A stretch of DNA of 64,000 nt from Microcebus murinus (GCF_040939455.1 NC_134115.1:23958727-24022726); one strand, 5' to 3'. Counted from the first letter of the stretch, positions 1 to 10,872 are shown. The notes: generated by a model from the letters alone, not told the origin. Program-made: numbers and translations.

Positions 1-195
1 GACGACGTTGAGAGACAACTTGCTATATATCATTTGCCTTTTGGAAAATTATTTATATTCCTGAGCTCTTGCAACCTAAAAATAATTTATTTCTCTTTGT
101 TTAAGTTAATGATAGGCCTCCAGAGGGTATAATAGTTCTTTAGAACATGCTAGTAGTTGACCATTGCTTAGTTGCCATGAAAGTTCACTTTGCCA

Positions 196-262
196 GATCA
201 TTTATTCATTCAACAAATACATTTGAATGCCTTCCTTTGGCTATATACTGTACTCAGTCCTG
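196..262 (-). mobile_element. L2 3'-end fragment (short)
   Basis: The stretch opens like the reverse complement of an L2 tail (TTTATTCATTCAACAAATA) and then decays. Only about 60 bp match, so the family call is tentative; related LINE tails share this motif. The flanks, 1-195 and 263-398, hold nothing I recognise. Confidence 0.35.
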
Positions 263-398
263 AAATGTCTTCCAAGAATCCTGTTTATTATATAGCATAA
301 GAATTCCTGGGGAGAGGGCTGTCATGTGAATTCATCTGTTCTATTGCTTCACTTAATTACAGTTTTCATTTATCAACTTAAACAATTTTTTTAAACTT

Positions 399-936
399 TG
401 TGGTAGATTAAAAATTTGGTCACAATCCTTCATGCACTAGTCTCATATAGAAAATCTTTATAATATGACTTCGTAGCTCCTTCCATTCAAAGGTGGAGTC
501 AGTGTCCCCATCCCTTGAATCTGGGCTGGAGTTGTCACTTGCTTGCCTGGCTGGGGCCATGTAGAACAAAAAGGCAAAGGAAAGGAGAATTCTCTCTTTC
601 CTAGAGCTTGGACACTCTTCTTCTCCTGCCCTTGGACATCAGAACTCCACATTCTCTCACCTTTGGACTCTGGGACTTGCACCAGTGCCCACCCTCCCAG
701 GTTCTCAGGCCTTTGGCATTGGACCAAGAGTTACACCATAGGCTGCCCTCATTCTGAGGCCTCTGGACTTGGACGGAGCCACACTACAGTGTCCCTGATT
801 CTCCAGCTTGCAGACAGCCTATTATGGGGGTTCTCAGCCTCCATAATTGCATGAGCCAATTTCCCTGACAAATCTTCTCTATCTCTCTGTCTATATATAC
901 TCTATTGGTTCTGTCTCTTCAGAGAACCTTAATACA
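399..936 (+). mobile_element. MaLR/ERVL-type LTR, solo
   Basis: The block starts with TG at 399 and ends with the AATACAG-type terminus typical of mammalian-apparent LTR retrotransposons. The 3' third has the familiar 'cagcctccataat', 'gagccaatttcc' and 'tattggttctgtctctt' strings seen in such LTRs. Open frames at 458-727 and 543-854 lie inside it and are chance. No internal retroviral sequence adjoins it, so it is a solo LTR. The subfamily was not resolved. Confidence 0.6.
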
Positions 937-2160
937 GATTGCTTTGACAACTTGACCTTCAGGCACCAGGAGGCCCTGATTTTAATGGAGGGCGTCAACA
1001 CAGGGGCAGTAGAACAGTGTGATTCGGAAGTAGAGTTATGGGCAATGGAGGGGAGTGGAGGGCTGCTGTGTCTTACAGCTCCCAAGCAGCAGCAGTGCTC
1101 ATTTCACTCTACCACATATCCTTGATCTTTTTCCTTCCTCCAAGGGAAATTAATGTCCCACTTTTCCCAACTTCCCTGGAATTTTTTCCGTACCTGTATC
1201 TACCTCTCTTTCATTACAGTATGTATGTGTTGGTTTTGTGTCTCTTTCAAAACTGGAGAAAAAGCCATGTTGGATTCATCTTGGTATCTCTCACACTTCT
1301 TTGGGAAAGGTAGATGAGCAATCAGTATAAATGCACAAATGAAATGTATTAGTCATGTTTCAGTGATTTCACTCTATGCCTACCTTGCATTGTCAAAAAG
1401 GACTTAAGAGAACTTAAAATTTTTATAATACAATTTGTGAAAGGAAATAAGAGTAAAGAAAGGAAAAATAAAGTGGATCCATATATAAGATTGGTTTATA
1501 GCAACCATGTAGTGTGGTCTAGTATTATTTGCCAGGAGTGGTCGGCGAACTTGGTGGTAAGCCACAGCCATCAGAGAAATACAATCATTTATTTGCAGTA
1601 GAATCAATGATCATGAGATTATCCTGACATAAGACTTGAAAGACATTTTTCTAAGATGTCTTCATCAGGAGGATCTGTTTGATGTTACAAATAGCATTCT
1701 TAACACCACACCTGAAGTATAAGTAACATGACTTGCCTCCAAAGCCAAACTTATCCTCAGTGGTGCACTCTCAAGAATGATAAGTTAGTTACCATGGAAT
1801 AGAAATGACTGCATGATATACAGTCTTATTTCAGGCGTGATAGAGAGGGTCACACACAGTTCAGGTGACCACTGTATCAGGCTGTTTCATACAAATTATC
1901 GAGGACATGGTTATATACTTCATGTACGATTTCTTCTTTCTCCTCTCTTTTAAAGCAAAAATGAGACAGCAATTCAGTGTTGTAGTCGGTTTCTCAAGAT
2001 TCTTGGAAGTTATTAGCTACATGGGGGGTTCGTTCTTGTTATAACCCTTCCACATAATGGAAGCAATGACAAATGCTATCACGGTATGATTATATATGTC
2101 TTTGATATCAAAATCATAATCACAGGTATTATAGCCAGTAATGACAGCAGACAATAACAA
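937..2160. other. Unassigned DNA
   Basis: No repeat family, exon or RNA gene is recognised. Open frames at 1038-1313 (plus) and 1404-1607 (minus) are short, without recognisable domains or convincing splice context. The stretch may be old, decayed repeat or unique sequence. Confidence 0.5.
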
Positions 2161-2164
2161 TTAT

Positions 2165-2209
2165 ACACACACACATGCATACACATGTGTGTGGACACAC
2201 ATACATGTC
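2165..2209. repeat. Imperfect CA/TG microsatellite
   Basis: Alternating ACACAC, CATGCATACACATG and TGTGTGGACACACA blocks are visible. The mixture of CA and TG runs can fold back on itself. It is degenerate, so probably an old array. Confidence 0.8.
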
Positions 2210-3254
2210 TTTCCATATATATTCAGTGTTATTTCACAAAACAGTCTCTCACAGGCTGTTTAAACTTGGCTTTCTTCTCTCTCAAGGTTTAATCCTTTTT
2301 GTCAGATAATTGTCACTTACAATGATTATTCTGCTTTTGAGATAATGAGACATTTTATTATCACAAATAAAGAAATTTCTTAAACAAATTACTCTTTAAG
2401 AGTAAATAAGAAATAGTGTGTGCTGACATCATAAAAACCCTTGAATTTCCTCCCTGGTGTTTACTGTCAAAAAGCACAATGGGCATTCAAACAGGTTTTT
2501 GTAAGAAAAAATTCTGTTTGTTTTGTCACATTTTCCCCTTAATTTAAAACCAAATGAAAGCCTGAAAACACTGGGAAGTGTGAAAATAACCCCCAATTTT
2601 GAGTTTTCTAAATGCTCTTGGGAAGCACATTTGGTAGATAATTGCAAATGCTTTGTGAAAGAGCTTCGGAACTGCATGAGCTTCTGGATTAAGTATGTAT
2701 CATTTTGGAGCACAACAAATCTTTCTTATGCTGTCTCATACTCTTTGATGAGCCTCCTCAACCTATGCCAGGATGAAAACTAATTAGCTCATTTGAAAAG
2801 CTCTATAATGCTTGTTAAATATTTCCTAAAAATCATGAAATATAATTAAACATTTTCTATAGTTCTGGAAATTAACATTTCCTAAAAGTCTGAAAATTAG
2901 CCTAAACAACAATAAAAAACAACAACTTCTGTAAGCATGGCTTTTATGAAACTTGTGTACTTATACATTGCTAGTGACATTGTGGATTGGCATAATCCAT
3001 TCAGAAAACATGATATCGTATAGCATTGCCATATAGCATATAGCATATCTGAACAATAAATGTCTGTTTTCCTTAATAAAACAATTTTTTTCCATGATAG
3101 CTTGCCCATAGATTTGGTTAGATGAAAAAACTAAACCTTTGCATATATTTCTTATGTGGTTTAGTACTAATTTTTTCCTAAGACTTTGAACTACTTGAGT
3201 GTGTGTGTATGTGTATATGTGCCTGTGAAAATGTTTATCTTTTCATAATAGCTG
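2210..3254. other. Unassigned DNA
   Basis: No repeat or exon is recognised. Open frames overlap on both strands at 2429-2783 and do not look like a known protein. A short TG-rich run lies near 3200-3226. Confidence 0.45.
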
Positions 3255-3490
3255 CCATTATTCAGTAATTATTTTTTACTAAACAGTGTGATATATACTT
3301 TACATACATTATATCTTAATTTTATAATAATCCTATTTGGTAATATTATTATGACAATTTTAGACATGATAAAGATTGACCTCAGAAAGATTAATTAACC
3401 TAAACACATCATAGCTAGCAACTGATAAAATGCTGGGATTACAACATATGTAACTCTGACTCCAAAGTATAAAAGCCTTAACTACTGAAC
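3255..3490 (-). mobile_element. MIR SINE
   Basis: On the plus strand the stretch reads as a reversed MIR: a region like 'ataatcctatttggtaata', then the segment matching 'gaggaaactgaggc', then 'catcatagctagcaactg' and 'ctgggattacaacata', ending with 'agccttaactactgaac'. The order of blocks matches MIR core and 5' end. Divergence is high. Confidence 0.7.
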
Positions 3491-4279
3491 TCTCTTTTTG
3501 TTTATTTTTTTTGGTGTTTTGTTTTGTTTTGTTTTTACAGGCTGACTAGTATTTGAGGTTACTTATACACAAGTCATAGTTTCTCAGATGTGGATCAAAG
3601 AACATTTGGAGTTGTCACTCACAGTCTGAGTCACATTTATAGAAGCTGTTGACATGCCATACAAGCCTTCTGAGTGTGGAAGGTCTCTTCTTATTTCCTA
3701 GTTATTTGTATGGTTCCCGGAGCTTGCTTGTGCCTCCCTTTCCAAAACTATAGGATAGGAAAGCATGTCATTGGTGTACAACATGCTCCCGACTCAGGGT
3801 TCTTGACTGTGTTTCAGGGTGGGCTGCAGCTCTGTCACACATGCCCTATACCCTATGTCCTTTGGCTGTTCAGTGGGATGGATTATGCTCTTGCTGATAA
3901 GTCTACAGTTCTCAAGAAACATCCTCTGCTCTTTGATTGGTCTTGGATTATAGATGACTCAGCGGAACCTAACTCAAAGAATCCCCATAGTCAGTGTGGA
4001 GTCCCTTGTCCCTTTTTCTTAACATCCTTTGTTCAAGGCCAGTAGAGCTAAGGAGGACAGCAGGTAGATGCAAAGTAATGACAGAAGGATAAGTTTCAAA
4101 AGGAGTCCTATAAAAGCAATAAAACCAAGAAACCTTGTACAGTGAAGTGCAATTGGTAAATTGAGAGACTTGGAAGAGCTTAAGTAACATGTTGATTTTA
4201 GGAATAATCTTCATAACCGCCATGTTGTTTATCTGTTCACCACAACATTCACCATGTTGTGGTGTTATCCTGTTCATTC
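3491..4279. other. Unassigned DNA with a 123-codon open frame
   Basis: A T-rich tract (3499-3538) is followed by unassigned sequence. The plus-strand frame at 3674-4045 is open for 123 codons and has a hydrophobic, Cys-containing start, but I recognise no protein family, and there is no convincing splice site or polyadenylation context. I regard it as probably noncoding. Confidence 0.4.
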
Positions 4280-4448
4280 ATTTCTTTTGCTATATAGTAT
4301 TCCATTAAATAAATATTGCACAATTTATTTGACAATTCTACTGTTGATATCCATTAGGGTTGTTTCTCATTTGGGGCTATTACAAACAATGCAGCTATAA
4401 AAATCTTGTGTATGTCTGTTGGTGGACATATATATGAATTCAGATGAG
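4280..4448 (-). mobile_element. L1M ORF2 C-terminal fragment
   Basis: The plus strand carries the antisense hallmark strings 'tagtattccattaaataaa', 'gttgatatccattagggtt', 'gggctattacaaacaatgc' and 'gtggacatatatatgaatt', which occur in that order in antisense L1M elements. It abuts the LTR at 4449. Confidence 0.65.
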
Positions 4449-4839
4449 TGTTAAAAGAAAAACTTTAGAAAAATTCAATCTAACAGAGTTTATTTGAGCA
4501 AAGAACAATTCATAAATCAGACAGCACTCAGAACCAGAAGCAGTTCAGAGAGCTTTACCCAGCAGCAGGACCAGGGAGCTTTCATAGGCCAAGCACAGAA
4601 ACTACACAGAGAAATCACCCGATTGGCTAGAGTGAGGCATTGGCCTTGTTTGGGCACAGTCTGATTAGTTGGCTGCCTGTGATTGGCTGAAGCCAGGCTA
4701 TTTGTTATTTAAAAAAATATACTAGTAAGTTAGGTTTCAGTTTGTTTACGTACTAAGTTTGGTTGTGGTTTGTTATGTGGAAAGTCAAAGTACAGAGATA
4801 GCCTCAGGCTAATGGCCTCCTGCCAATTTTATTTTAACA
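4449..4839 (-). mobile_element. ERV1-type 3' LTR (antisense)
   Basis: In the minus sense this LTR begins TGTTAAAATAAAATTGG at 4839 and ends TTTTAACA near 4449, giving TG...CA termini. A purine-rich stretch sits directly upstream (4840-4851), as expected for a 3' LTR. The body holds repeated 'gattggct' boxes (CCAAT-type in the minus sense) that are common in gammaretroviral LTR promoters. The matching 5' LTR is absent, so the provirus is truncated. Confidence 0.7.
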
Positions 4840-4851
4840 ATTTCTCCCTTT
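4840..4851 (-). promoter_or_regulatory. Polypurine tract of the ERV
   Basis: The minus-sense sequence AAAGGGAGAAAT lies immediately 5' of the LTR start. A purine tract at this position primes plus-strand DNA synthesis in retroviruses. Its position fixes the orientation of the provirus. Confidence 0.65.
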
Positions 4852-6239
4852 GTGGTCAGCCCCTCAATACTGAGAGATTGATCAAAACCTTGACGCCACT
4901 GTCTGTCATCATCAGAATGGATTTGTTTAGTATTAGTATGGAATTCATAGGTCAGGAAGACAGGTCAATTGCATGCTTCTTTATGTTTTAGTTGTTCTAA
5001 CCATATCAAGGCCATTTGATGTGCACTGGACAGCTGCACACAAGCCTTTCAGACTATTGGGAGGATACAGTACGCGAGGGAGGCCACTATCATGACTATC
5101 AGGATGACAATACCGATGGCAGCAGGACATGTTAACTATTGAACATGCTCACCCCTGTTAAGTAACAGAGAGTCCAATGAACTTCTGTTATCTAAAACAA
5201 CTTTATCAAGGGAGTTTAGAGAAAATTGTCAGATAAATATAACCTTTGCAGTAGAGTCAGTTATAGTAGCTAATGCTTGAGATGGATTTCTAATTATAAT
5301 TTCATTTACATTTACAACAAAGTAGGGAAGAATCATTCTACCAAAAGACACCCATTTAGAGGAATTTACACCTGCTGGAAAATTCTTCTTCTTTTTTTCT
5401 TTTTATAAAATTTCAAAATATTATGGAGGTATAAATGTTTCGGTTGCATGAATTGCTTTTGCACAGTTTGAGTAAAAGTTATAAATGTGCCCATCACCCA
5501 GATTGACTAATGGCCAATAAACATATGAAAAAATGGAACATTCTTGTTTATTCTATAGTCCAAATTAACAGGTATACACTGATGTTCAGTTTCTGATTGG
5601 TTATGGAGTGATAGTGGTACCATTAAATTCCATAATCCACATTGACCTTGAATTTCCCACTTTTTTAGACATAGAGTCACTCATGCATATAGTTGATTAT
5701 TAAATCTTTTATAGATAAAATACATCCTAGAGGGGCACAACAGATAGTCCACTGTGGGGTGCCTTTGTGTTAGGGGTCACCAGTAGGGAACTCAGGCTAT
5801 TGTATTTATCCCAGGTTCCACTATTGAATTATTATATGGTGAAAGGCTACTGGCAATTAGAAAATTAGGATTAGGGATTTTTCTACAATTTGTTGAACTG
5901 TCTTTACCTTTGGTTTTCTTATTTGGTTTCTGGCATAATGTAACTGCAAAACCCTCAATACAGGCTTTGCCTACTGTTATATTTAAACAAAGACTATGAA
6001 TACATGAATCTAAAAGCCTAACCCTATAGAAAGAAATTAATGTGCAATTTGAATAGGAGTTGTACTAGGAATATCAGTGAAATTTGTTACAGGGTAAACT
6101 AGAAAATATCTAAGATCATGTAGGGATTTAGGCTTACCATGACATATCCAGCATTACTGTGGAAGCTATCAATTGTGAAATCATAAACATAACATTATCT
6201 TGCTGTGCATAAACAGAATGATGGGACAGGGAAAAGAGG
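4852..6239 (-). pseudogene. Decayed ERV1 internal region, env position
   Basis: By order this is where env should lie, between the integrase end (6240-6780) and the 3' LTR. No frame is open for more than a short distance and I cannot recognise surface or transmembrane domains. An unrelated L1 3'-UTR fragment is inserted at about 5395-5515. The region is non-functional as seen. Assignment rests on position only. Confidence 0.45.
5395..5515 (-). mobile_element. L1 3'-UTR fragment, strepsirrhine type
   Basis: After a T-rich run, the plus strand reads 'caaaatattatggaggtata', 'gttgcatgaattgcttttgc' and 'gtgcccatcacccagattga'. I associate this with the antisense 3' UTR of lemur and galago L1s, and a related arrangement appears at the 3' end of the L1 at 43883. 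The T-run on the left is the antisense poly(A). Only the last 120 bp of the element are present. Confidence 0.6.
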
Positions 6240-6780
6240 AAAAGGAATAAAGGTTTCATGATGACAGAGGAGAGAAGTCTTGATCTGTGATCTCAGGAAA
6301 GCTTTCCACATCTAGGATGTCATCGGCTTCTGCGGGGAATCCTTCCTGGTCAGTTGAGGTCTCCAGCAGGTCTGGAGGGGCCTTTTTAGATTGAGAGATG
6401 TAGACTCAAGGCCAAGGCACTGGAGTTTTGATGCAATGTGGCTGGGTGGTGAGAACATGGTATGATCCTTTCCAACAGAGTTCAAGGGCAGTCTTTCTCT
6501 GGTATCATTTCCAAAAGATTAAATCTCCAGGTCCCAGAGTGTGGAAGGTCTGGTTGTCAATTCTGGATCACAGAAAGCTTCTTTTACCTAGTGAAAATAT
6601 ACTTTAGTATAATGCATTAAAGTCTTACAACACTGAGTCATGTCAGAATTTATAAGAGCATGAGATACATAAGGTTCTATTATTAAGGGGATAGGTCTCC
6701 CAGTAACTATTTCGTAAGGGGTTTTCCAGTAGGGATGGAAATTTCCATCAAGGCCAATGATAATACTTTTAACCAAGCAA
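6240..6780 (-). pseudogene. ERV1 integrase C-terminal remnant
   Basis: Minus-strand translation shows a gammaretroviral integrase end: a TPYEIVTGRP-type motif (near 6715, inside the frame 6588-6776), then about 100 bp further on a 'PGD...W' segment and a GPYQVLLT-type segment typical of the GPY/F domain. The reading frame is broken between these parts by stops and shifts, so it is a fossil. It continues leftward into the env position and rightward into pol-position sequence that has been split by later insertions. This gives the class (ERV1, gamma-like) and the strand. Confidence 0.7.
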
Positions 6781-6964
6781 TCCAGTTGACTTAGTTAAGT
6801 TCGCCAAATTCAGTTTTAAAATGCTACTGGTCTCTTCAACTTTCTCAAAAGAATGAGTATTATAGGGACAGAGGTAACGCCATTGTGTTTTAATAACTCA
6901 TTTAACTTGCTCAGTGAAATAAGTAACTCTGTTGCTGAAGATTTCTCAAGAATGCCTCATAAAG

Positions 6965-7860
6965 GAAACACATTTTACCTCTAATTTATTTATGATTTAT
7001 TTTTAATTGATAAGTAAAATTATACGTATTTATTGTGCATAATATAATGTTATAAAATATGTATATATTGTGGAATGGCTAAATTGAGCTAATTAACCTA
7101 CCATTACCTCACTTATGGTAGTTCCTCCTTACCAGTAGTTTTGCTTTCTGTGGTTTTAGTTACCTGTGGTCAACTGCAACATGAAAATATTACATCACTA
7201 CTTGCACTGCGGAGTGCTTATTAAGTAAAATAATGGTTACTTGAACACAATCACTGTGGTACTGTGGCAGTCAATCTGATAACCAAGACAGCTACTAAGT
7301 GACTAATGGCAATTGGGCAGGATGGAATGGGATGATGTGAGATTTCATCACCCCACGCAGAGTGATGTGCAATTTGAAACTTATGAATTGTTTCTGGAAT
7401 TTTCCGTTTATGTCACAATCCTAGGTCATTCATCTCATTTCATCTCATTACATCACCTCACAAAATTGCAAGATAAAGAAGCCTGAATACAGTACAATAA
7501 GATATTTTAAGAGAGAGAAATAGTGACCATGTTTATATAACTTTTACTATAGTACATTGTTATAATTGTGTTTTTATTATTAGTTATTGTTGTTTATCTT
7601 CTACTGTGCCTAATTTATAAATCAAACTTTATCACAGATATGTATGTATGGGAAACCCACAGAGTATATAGGATTTGGTACTATCTGTGGTTCCAGGCAT
7701 CCACTGAAGGTATTAGAGTATATTCTTCATGGTTAAGGGGAGATTTTTTTTTCTGGTGAGAACATTGAAATATACTCTCTTAGCAATTTTCAAGAATATA
7801 ATAAGAATACAAGAATACATAGGAAACAAATTTTCTAATAATCCTTTAGTTACTTTTATA
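6965..7860 (-). mobile_element. L1 3'-UTR fragment split by a DNA transposon
   Basis: Left part (about 6965-7115) shows the antisense L1 strings 'tttttaattgataagtaaaa', 'ttgtggaatggctaaattga' and 'taacctaccattacctcac'. The right part (about 7751-7860) resumes with 'ctggtgagaacattgaaata' and 'ctctcttagcaattttcaag'. The two halves join in the usual consensus order once 7116-7750 is removed. The element sits within the ERV internal region. Confidence 0.7.
7116..7750. mobile_element. Tigger-like (Tc1/mariner) non-autonomous transposon
   Basis: The left end (GTAGTTCCTCCTTACC, then 'gctttctgtggttttagtta' and 'cctgtggtcaactgcaac') and right end ('ggttccaggcatccactgaa', 'ggttaaggggaga') resemble the termini of a Tigger-family element, with a TA at the insertion point. 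The inner part matches the noncoding flanks of such elements ('gtgactaatggcaattggg', 'cataacttttactatagt'-like, 'gtgcctaatttataaatca'). The transposase gene is missing, so this is an internal-deletion derivative. The frame at 7568-7759 is chance. Confidence 0.65.
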
Positions 7861-8705
7861 GCATCAGCATTCCTGCATGGGAAAACTTTTATCTAACCAG
7901 AGAACATACAGACTATCATAAGAACATTTTGACATCCCATTGAGGGTAGAAATTTAATAAAATCCATCTGTATCAAATGATCTAGCAGGTAGTAGAAATG
8001 TAATACCTTAAGTATTTTGTTGTCTTACCAGGATTATGGATTAGACAAACCAAGCATTGATTATAAACCATTTTAACAATTTTAGAACAATCAACACATC
8101 AATTTTTTTTCATAACTTTTATCATTTTATCTACTCCATGATGAGTCACGGAATGCAGAATTTTTGATAATGGAAGCTGTAAGGACTTAGGAAGAATAAA
8201 GTGGCCACCTGCACCTTCTGTGGATCTGTGCTTAACACTAAATTTACAACCTTTCAGATGCCAGTTTTCTTTTTCAAATCAGATGTATAGCATTGTTTAT
8301 TAAATAGGTCATCATAGATGATTTTATTTGGGTTAGTCTTATAAAGTTCATTCAAACAGTATATTCTGACTTAGCAAGAAAACTTGCTAAGGAATTTCCT
8401 TGGTTTTCTATTAATTCTTATTCTGCTTAATGTTACATTAGTGATTTTATAAACCAGCTTCTTCATTAGAATTGTAAGACTTCTTACCAAGTCTAATGGT
8501 ATGATCTTAAAGTTATCAAAAATCTATACATGTTACAGTCCTTTCCATGGATCTTTCAAATGCAAAACATAGGTTTATAGATGCTTGAATACCTTTCAGG
8601 AAAGTACCAGAGTAAAATAATTAACTGTCTGTAGGCAAGACTTAACACGGCCATGGTAAACATCTGATGTGAATTCGTTATAATGCAACTGACAAGGAAA
8701 TTTTG
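7861..8705 (-). pseudogene. Decayed ERV1 internal region, pol position
   Basis: Sequence resembling antisense pol of ERV1 proviruses resumes right of the L1/Tigger insertion, for example around 8190-8230 and 8640-8700. It lies upstream of the integrase remnant in the minus sense, which is the expected order. No long frame survives. The provirus is cut off at about 8705 by L1 sequence, so gag, the primer-binding site and the 5' LTR are missing. Confidence 0.5.
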
Positions 8706-9077
8706 TTATTTCTAAACATAGACTGTTTTAAGATAACTGAAATTATGATTCATATGTTTGTTGGCCATTCTTCTGTCTTCTTTAGAAAAGTTTCTGTTCA
8801 AGTCCTTTGCCCACTTTTTAATGGGGTTATTTGATTTTTTCTTGCTGATTTTCATGAGTTCTAAGTATATTCTAGTTATTAGCCCCTTATCGGATGCGTA
8901 GGATGCAAAAATTTTCTCCCATTCTGTAGGTTGTCTGTTTACTTTCATGACTATTTCTTTGGCTGTGCAGAAGCTTTGTAGTTTGATCATGTCCCATTTA
9001 TTTATTTTTGTTGCTGCTGTGATTGCCTTTGGGGACTTCTTCATAAACTCTGCCTAGGCTGATGTCTACGAAGGCTA
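8706..9077 (-). mobile_element. L1 ORF2 C-terminal fragment, fairly young
   Basis: The frame at 8712-9044 is open for 110 codons and translates as part of L1 ORF2 downstream of the reverse transcriptase, with the familiar segments [45 protein letters not shown]. The protein moves L1 RNA by target-primed reverse transcription when intact. Here both ends are missing: there is no poly(T) on the left and no ORF2 N-terminus on the right. An older L1M fragment in the same direction abuts at about 9078 and re-enters the same ORF2 region, showing these are two insertions. Confidence 0.85.
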
Positions 9078-9605
9078 TTTTTATATCTTCTTTAGTGAAG
9101 TGCTTCATCAAGTCTTTTGCTCACTTTTTTTAGTTATTTGTCTTTTATTGAATGATTTGTAGTTCTTTACATACCGTGAAGACAAGCATTTTCTTGGTTA
9201 TGTGTGCTGTAAATATTGTTTTCTACCTATTACCTATAACAGGTACGGTGGCCTATTGTTTCATTTTAAAAGAATCTTTGCTTATTTCAAGATCATGAAA
9301 CTATTTTAATATGTTGTTGTCTTTTTGATGCTTTAGTGTTTACCTGTTACTTTTACTTCTACTATTTAGTTGAAATTAATTTTTGTGTTTAGTGTGAATT
9401 AGGGGTCACATTTCTTTTTTATTTTTTTCCCATATGTGAATCTTATTGACTCAGCACCATTTATTGCAAAGACTATACTTTCCTATCACTCTCCAGTACC
9501 ACTTTTATCATAATTCAAGTGTCCATGGATCTGTGAATCTGTTTCTGGACTCTATTTTCTCTTCTGCTATTAATTTAGCTATACTTGCACAAATTCCACA
9601 CATTC

Positions 9606-9889
9606 TTAACACATTAACTGCCATATAAGTTGTCTTTAACTCATGCTAGTTTTGAGCCTGGGACCTAGTGAAATATATGTAACACAATTCTCTTCACCTT
9701 GGGAACCATGAGAACTATTTTTCCAGTTGCATATAAATCATGCACAGAAAACAATAAAACATAAAGTTTTCATTAGATTAGTTAGGATCATTTTGTTTTT
9801 GAAGTTTTTATTCTATTTTCGTAATAAAACACACTGGTCCCAACGAAAAGTTTTTTTTTTTTTCCCTAGTGTGGCAGTTAATGTGTTAA
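9606..9889. mobile_element. piggyBac-type non-autonomous element with TTAA duplication
   Basis: A 276-bp element (9610-9885) is bounded by TTAA at 9606-9609 and 9886-9889. Its termini are perfect 14-bp inverted repeats: CACATTAACTGCCA on the left (9610-9623) and TGGCAGTTAATGTG on the right (9872-9885). TTAA targeting with precise 4-bp duplication is the hallmark of piggyBac transposases. Removing the element and one TTAA restores the host L1M sequence ('cacattc' + TTAA + 'ttactgtatc'), proving the insertion. The interior is AT-rich with a T13 run at 9851-9863 and no coding capacity, so it must have been moved in trans. The overlapping frame at 9727-9957 is chance. Confidence 0.88.
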
Positions 9890-10578
9890 TTACTGTATCT
9901 TTAAAAATAAGTCAATGTCTGGTACAACAATATTTACCTCTTTTTTTCTTCTTTTAAATTTTGACTTACCTATTTTTAGCTTTTTTCATGTACAAGCAAA
10001 TTCTAGAATTCATTTGTCAATTTCCACATACATGCACAAATCCTGTTGGGATTTTGATTGTGGTTGAATTGAATTTATAAATAAATTTGGTGAGGACTGG
10101 TAACTTTACAATATTATTTTTCAATCATAAACATGATATATTTTTCTATTTGTTCAGTTTTTTGTTCTTTAGTTTTTCTTATTAGTGTTTTGTGGTTTTG
10201 TCAGAAGTATTCACATTTGTTAGATTTATTACCAGATATTTAATATTTTTGATGCTACTGTAAATGTTATAATTCTATTATAACATTTTATTTTCATTTT
10301 TTTATTGTTACATGGGAATAAAATTGATTTTTAATTCTGGATTTTTATCTTTGATAAACTCATGCATTAATTATAATAATCTTTTTGTAGATTCCTTTAG
10401 ATATTCTACATAAACTATCATGTTATTTGAAAATATTGCAAATCTTCATTCCCAATCTCTTTATCATACATAAACTTCAGTACATTTTAAATAAAAGTGG
10501 TGATATTGGTGGGCTGTCTTTGTGTTATACGCAGTCTTAGAAAAAAATCTTTCACATTGTTTGCTATACTTTCCTTTT

Positions 10579-10872
10579 CTTTTTTTTTTGAGACAGAGTC
10601 TTACTCTGTTGCTCGGGCTGGAGTGCCGTGGCATCAGCCTAGCTCACAGCAACCTCAAACTCCTGGGCTCAAGCAATCCTGACTCAGCCTCCCAAGTAGC
10701 TGGGACTACAGGCATGTGCCACCATGCCAGGCTAATTTTTTTCTATTTTTAGTTGTTTGACAAATTTTTTCTACTTGTCTCTCTTGCTCAGGCTGTTCTC
10801 GAACTCCTGAGCTCAAATGATCTTCCCGTTCCCAGAGTGCTAGGATTACAAGAGTGAGCCACTGCGCCAGGC
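10579..10872 (-). mobile_element. Alu SINE, strepsirrhine-like
   Basis: The plus strand begins with a T-run, then 'gagacagagtcttactctgt', 'gcctagctcacagcaacctc', 'gtagctgggactacaggca' and ends 'gagccactgcgccaggc'. It is therefore a dimeric Alu on the minus strand. The right-arm string 'agagtgctaggatt' differs from the human 'aaagtgctgggatt' type. Near-identical 15-bp direct repeats flank it (10564-10578 and 10873-10887, CTATACTTTyCTTTT-like, with small mismatches). The host is the L1M fragment. Part of the middle linker is degenerate. Confidence 0.93.

Noticed and set aside
2165..2209. CA/TG array as a CRISPR-like repeat array
   Set aside because: No spacer structure; a degenerate dinucleotide microsatellite in a mammalian genome.
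3674..4045. 123-codon plus-strand frame as a gene
   Set aside because: No recognisable domain, no splice sites or polyadenylation signal in good position; such a length can occur by chance in 64 kb on six frames.
7568..7759. Hydrophobic 63-codon frame as a small membrane protein
   Set aside because: It lies within the Tigger-like element and its L1 flank; AT-rich repeats often translate to hydrophobic runs.
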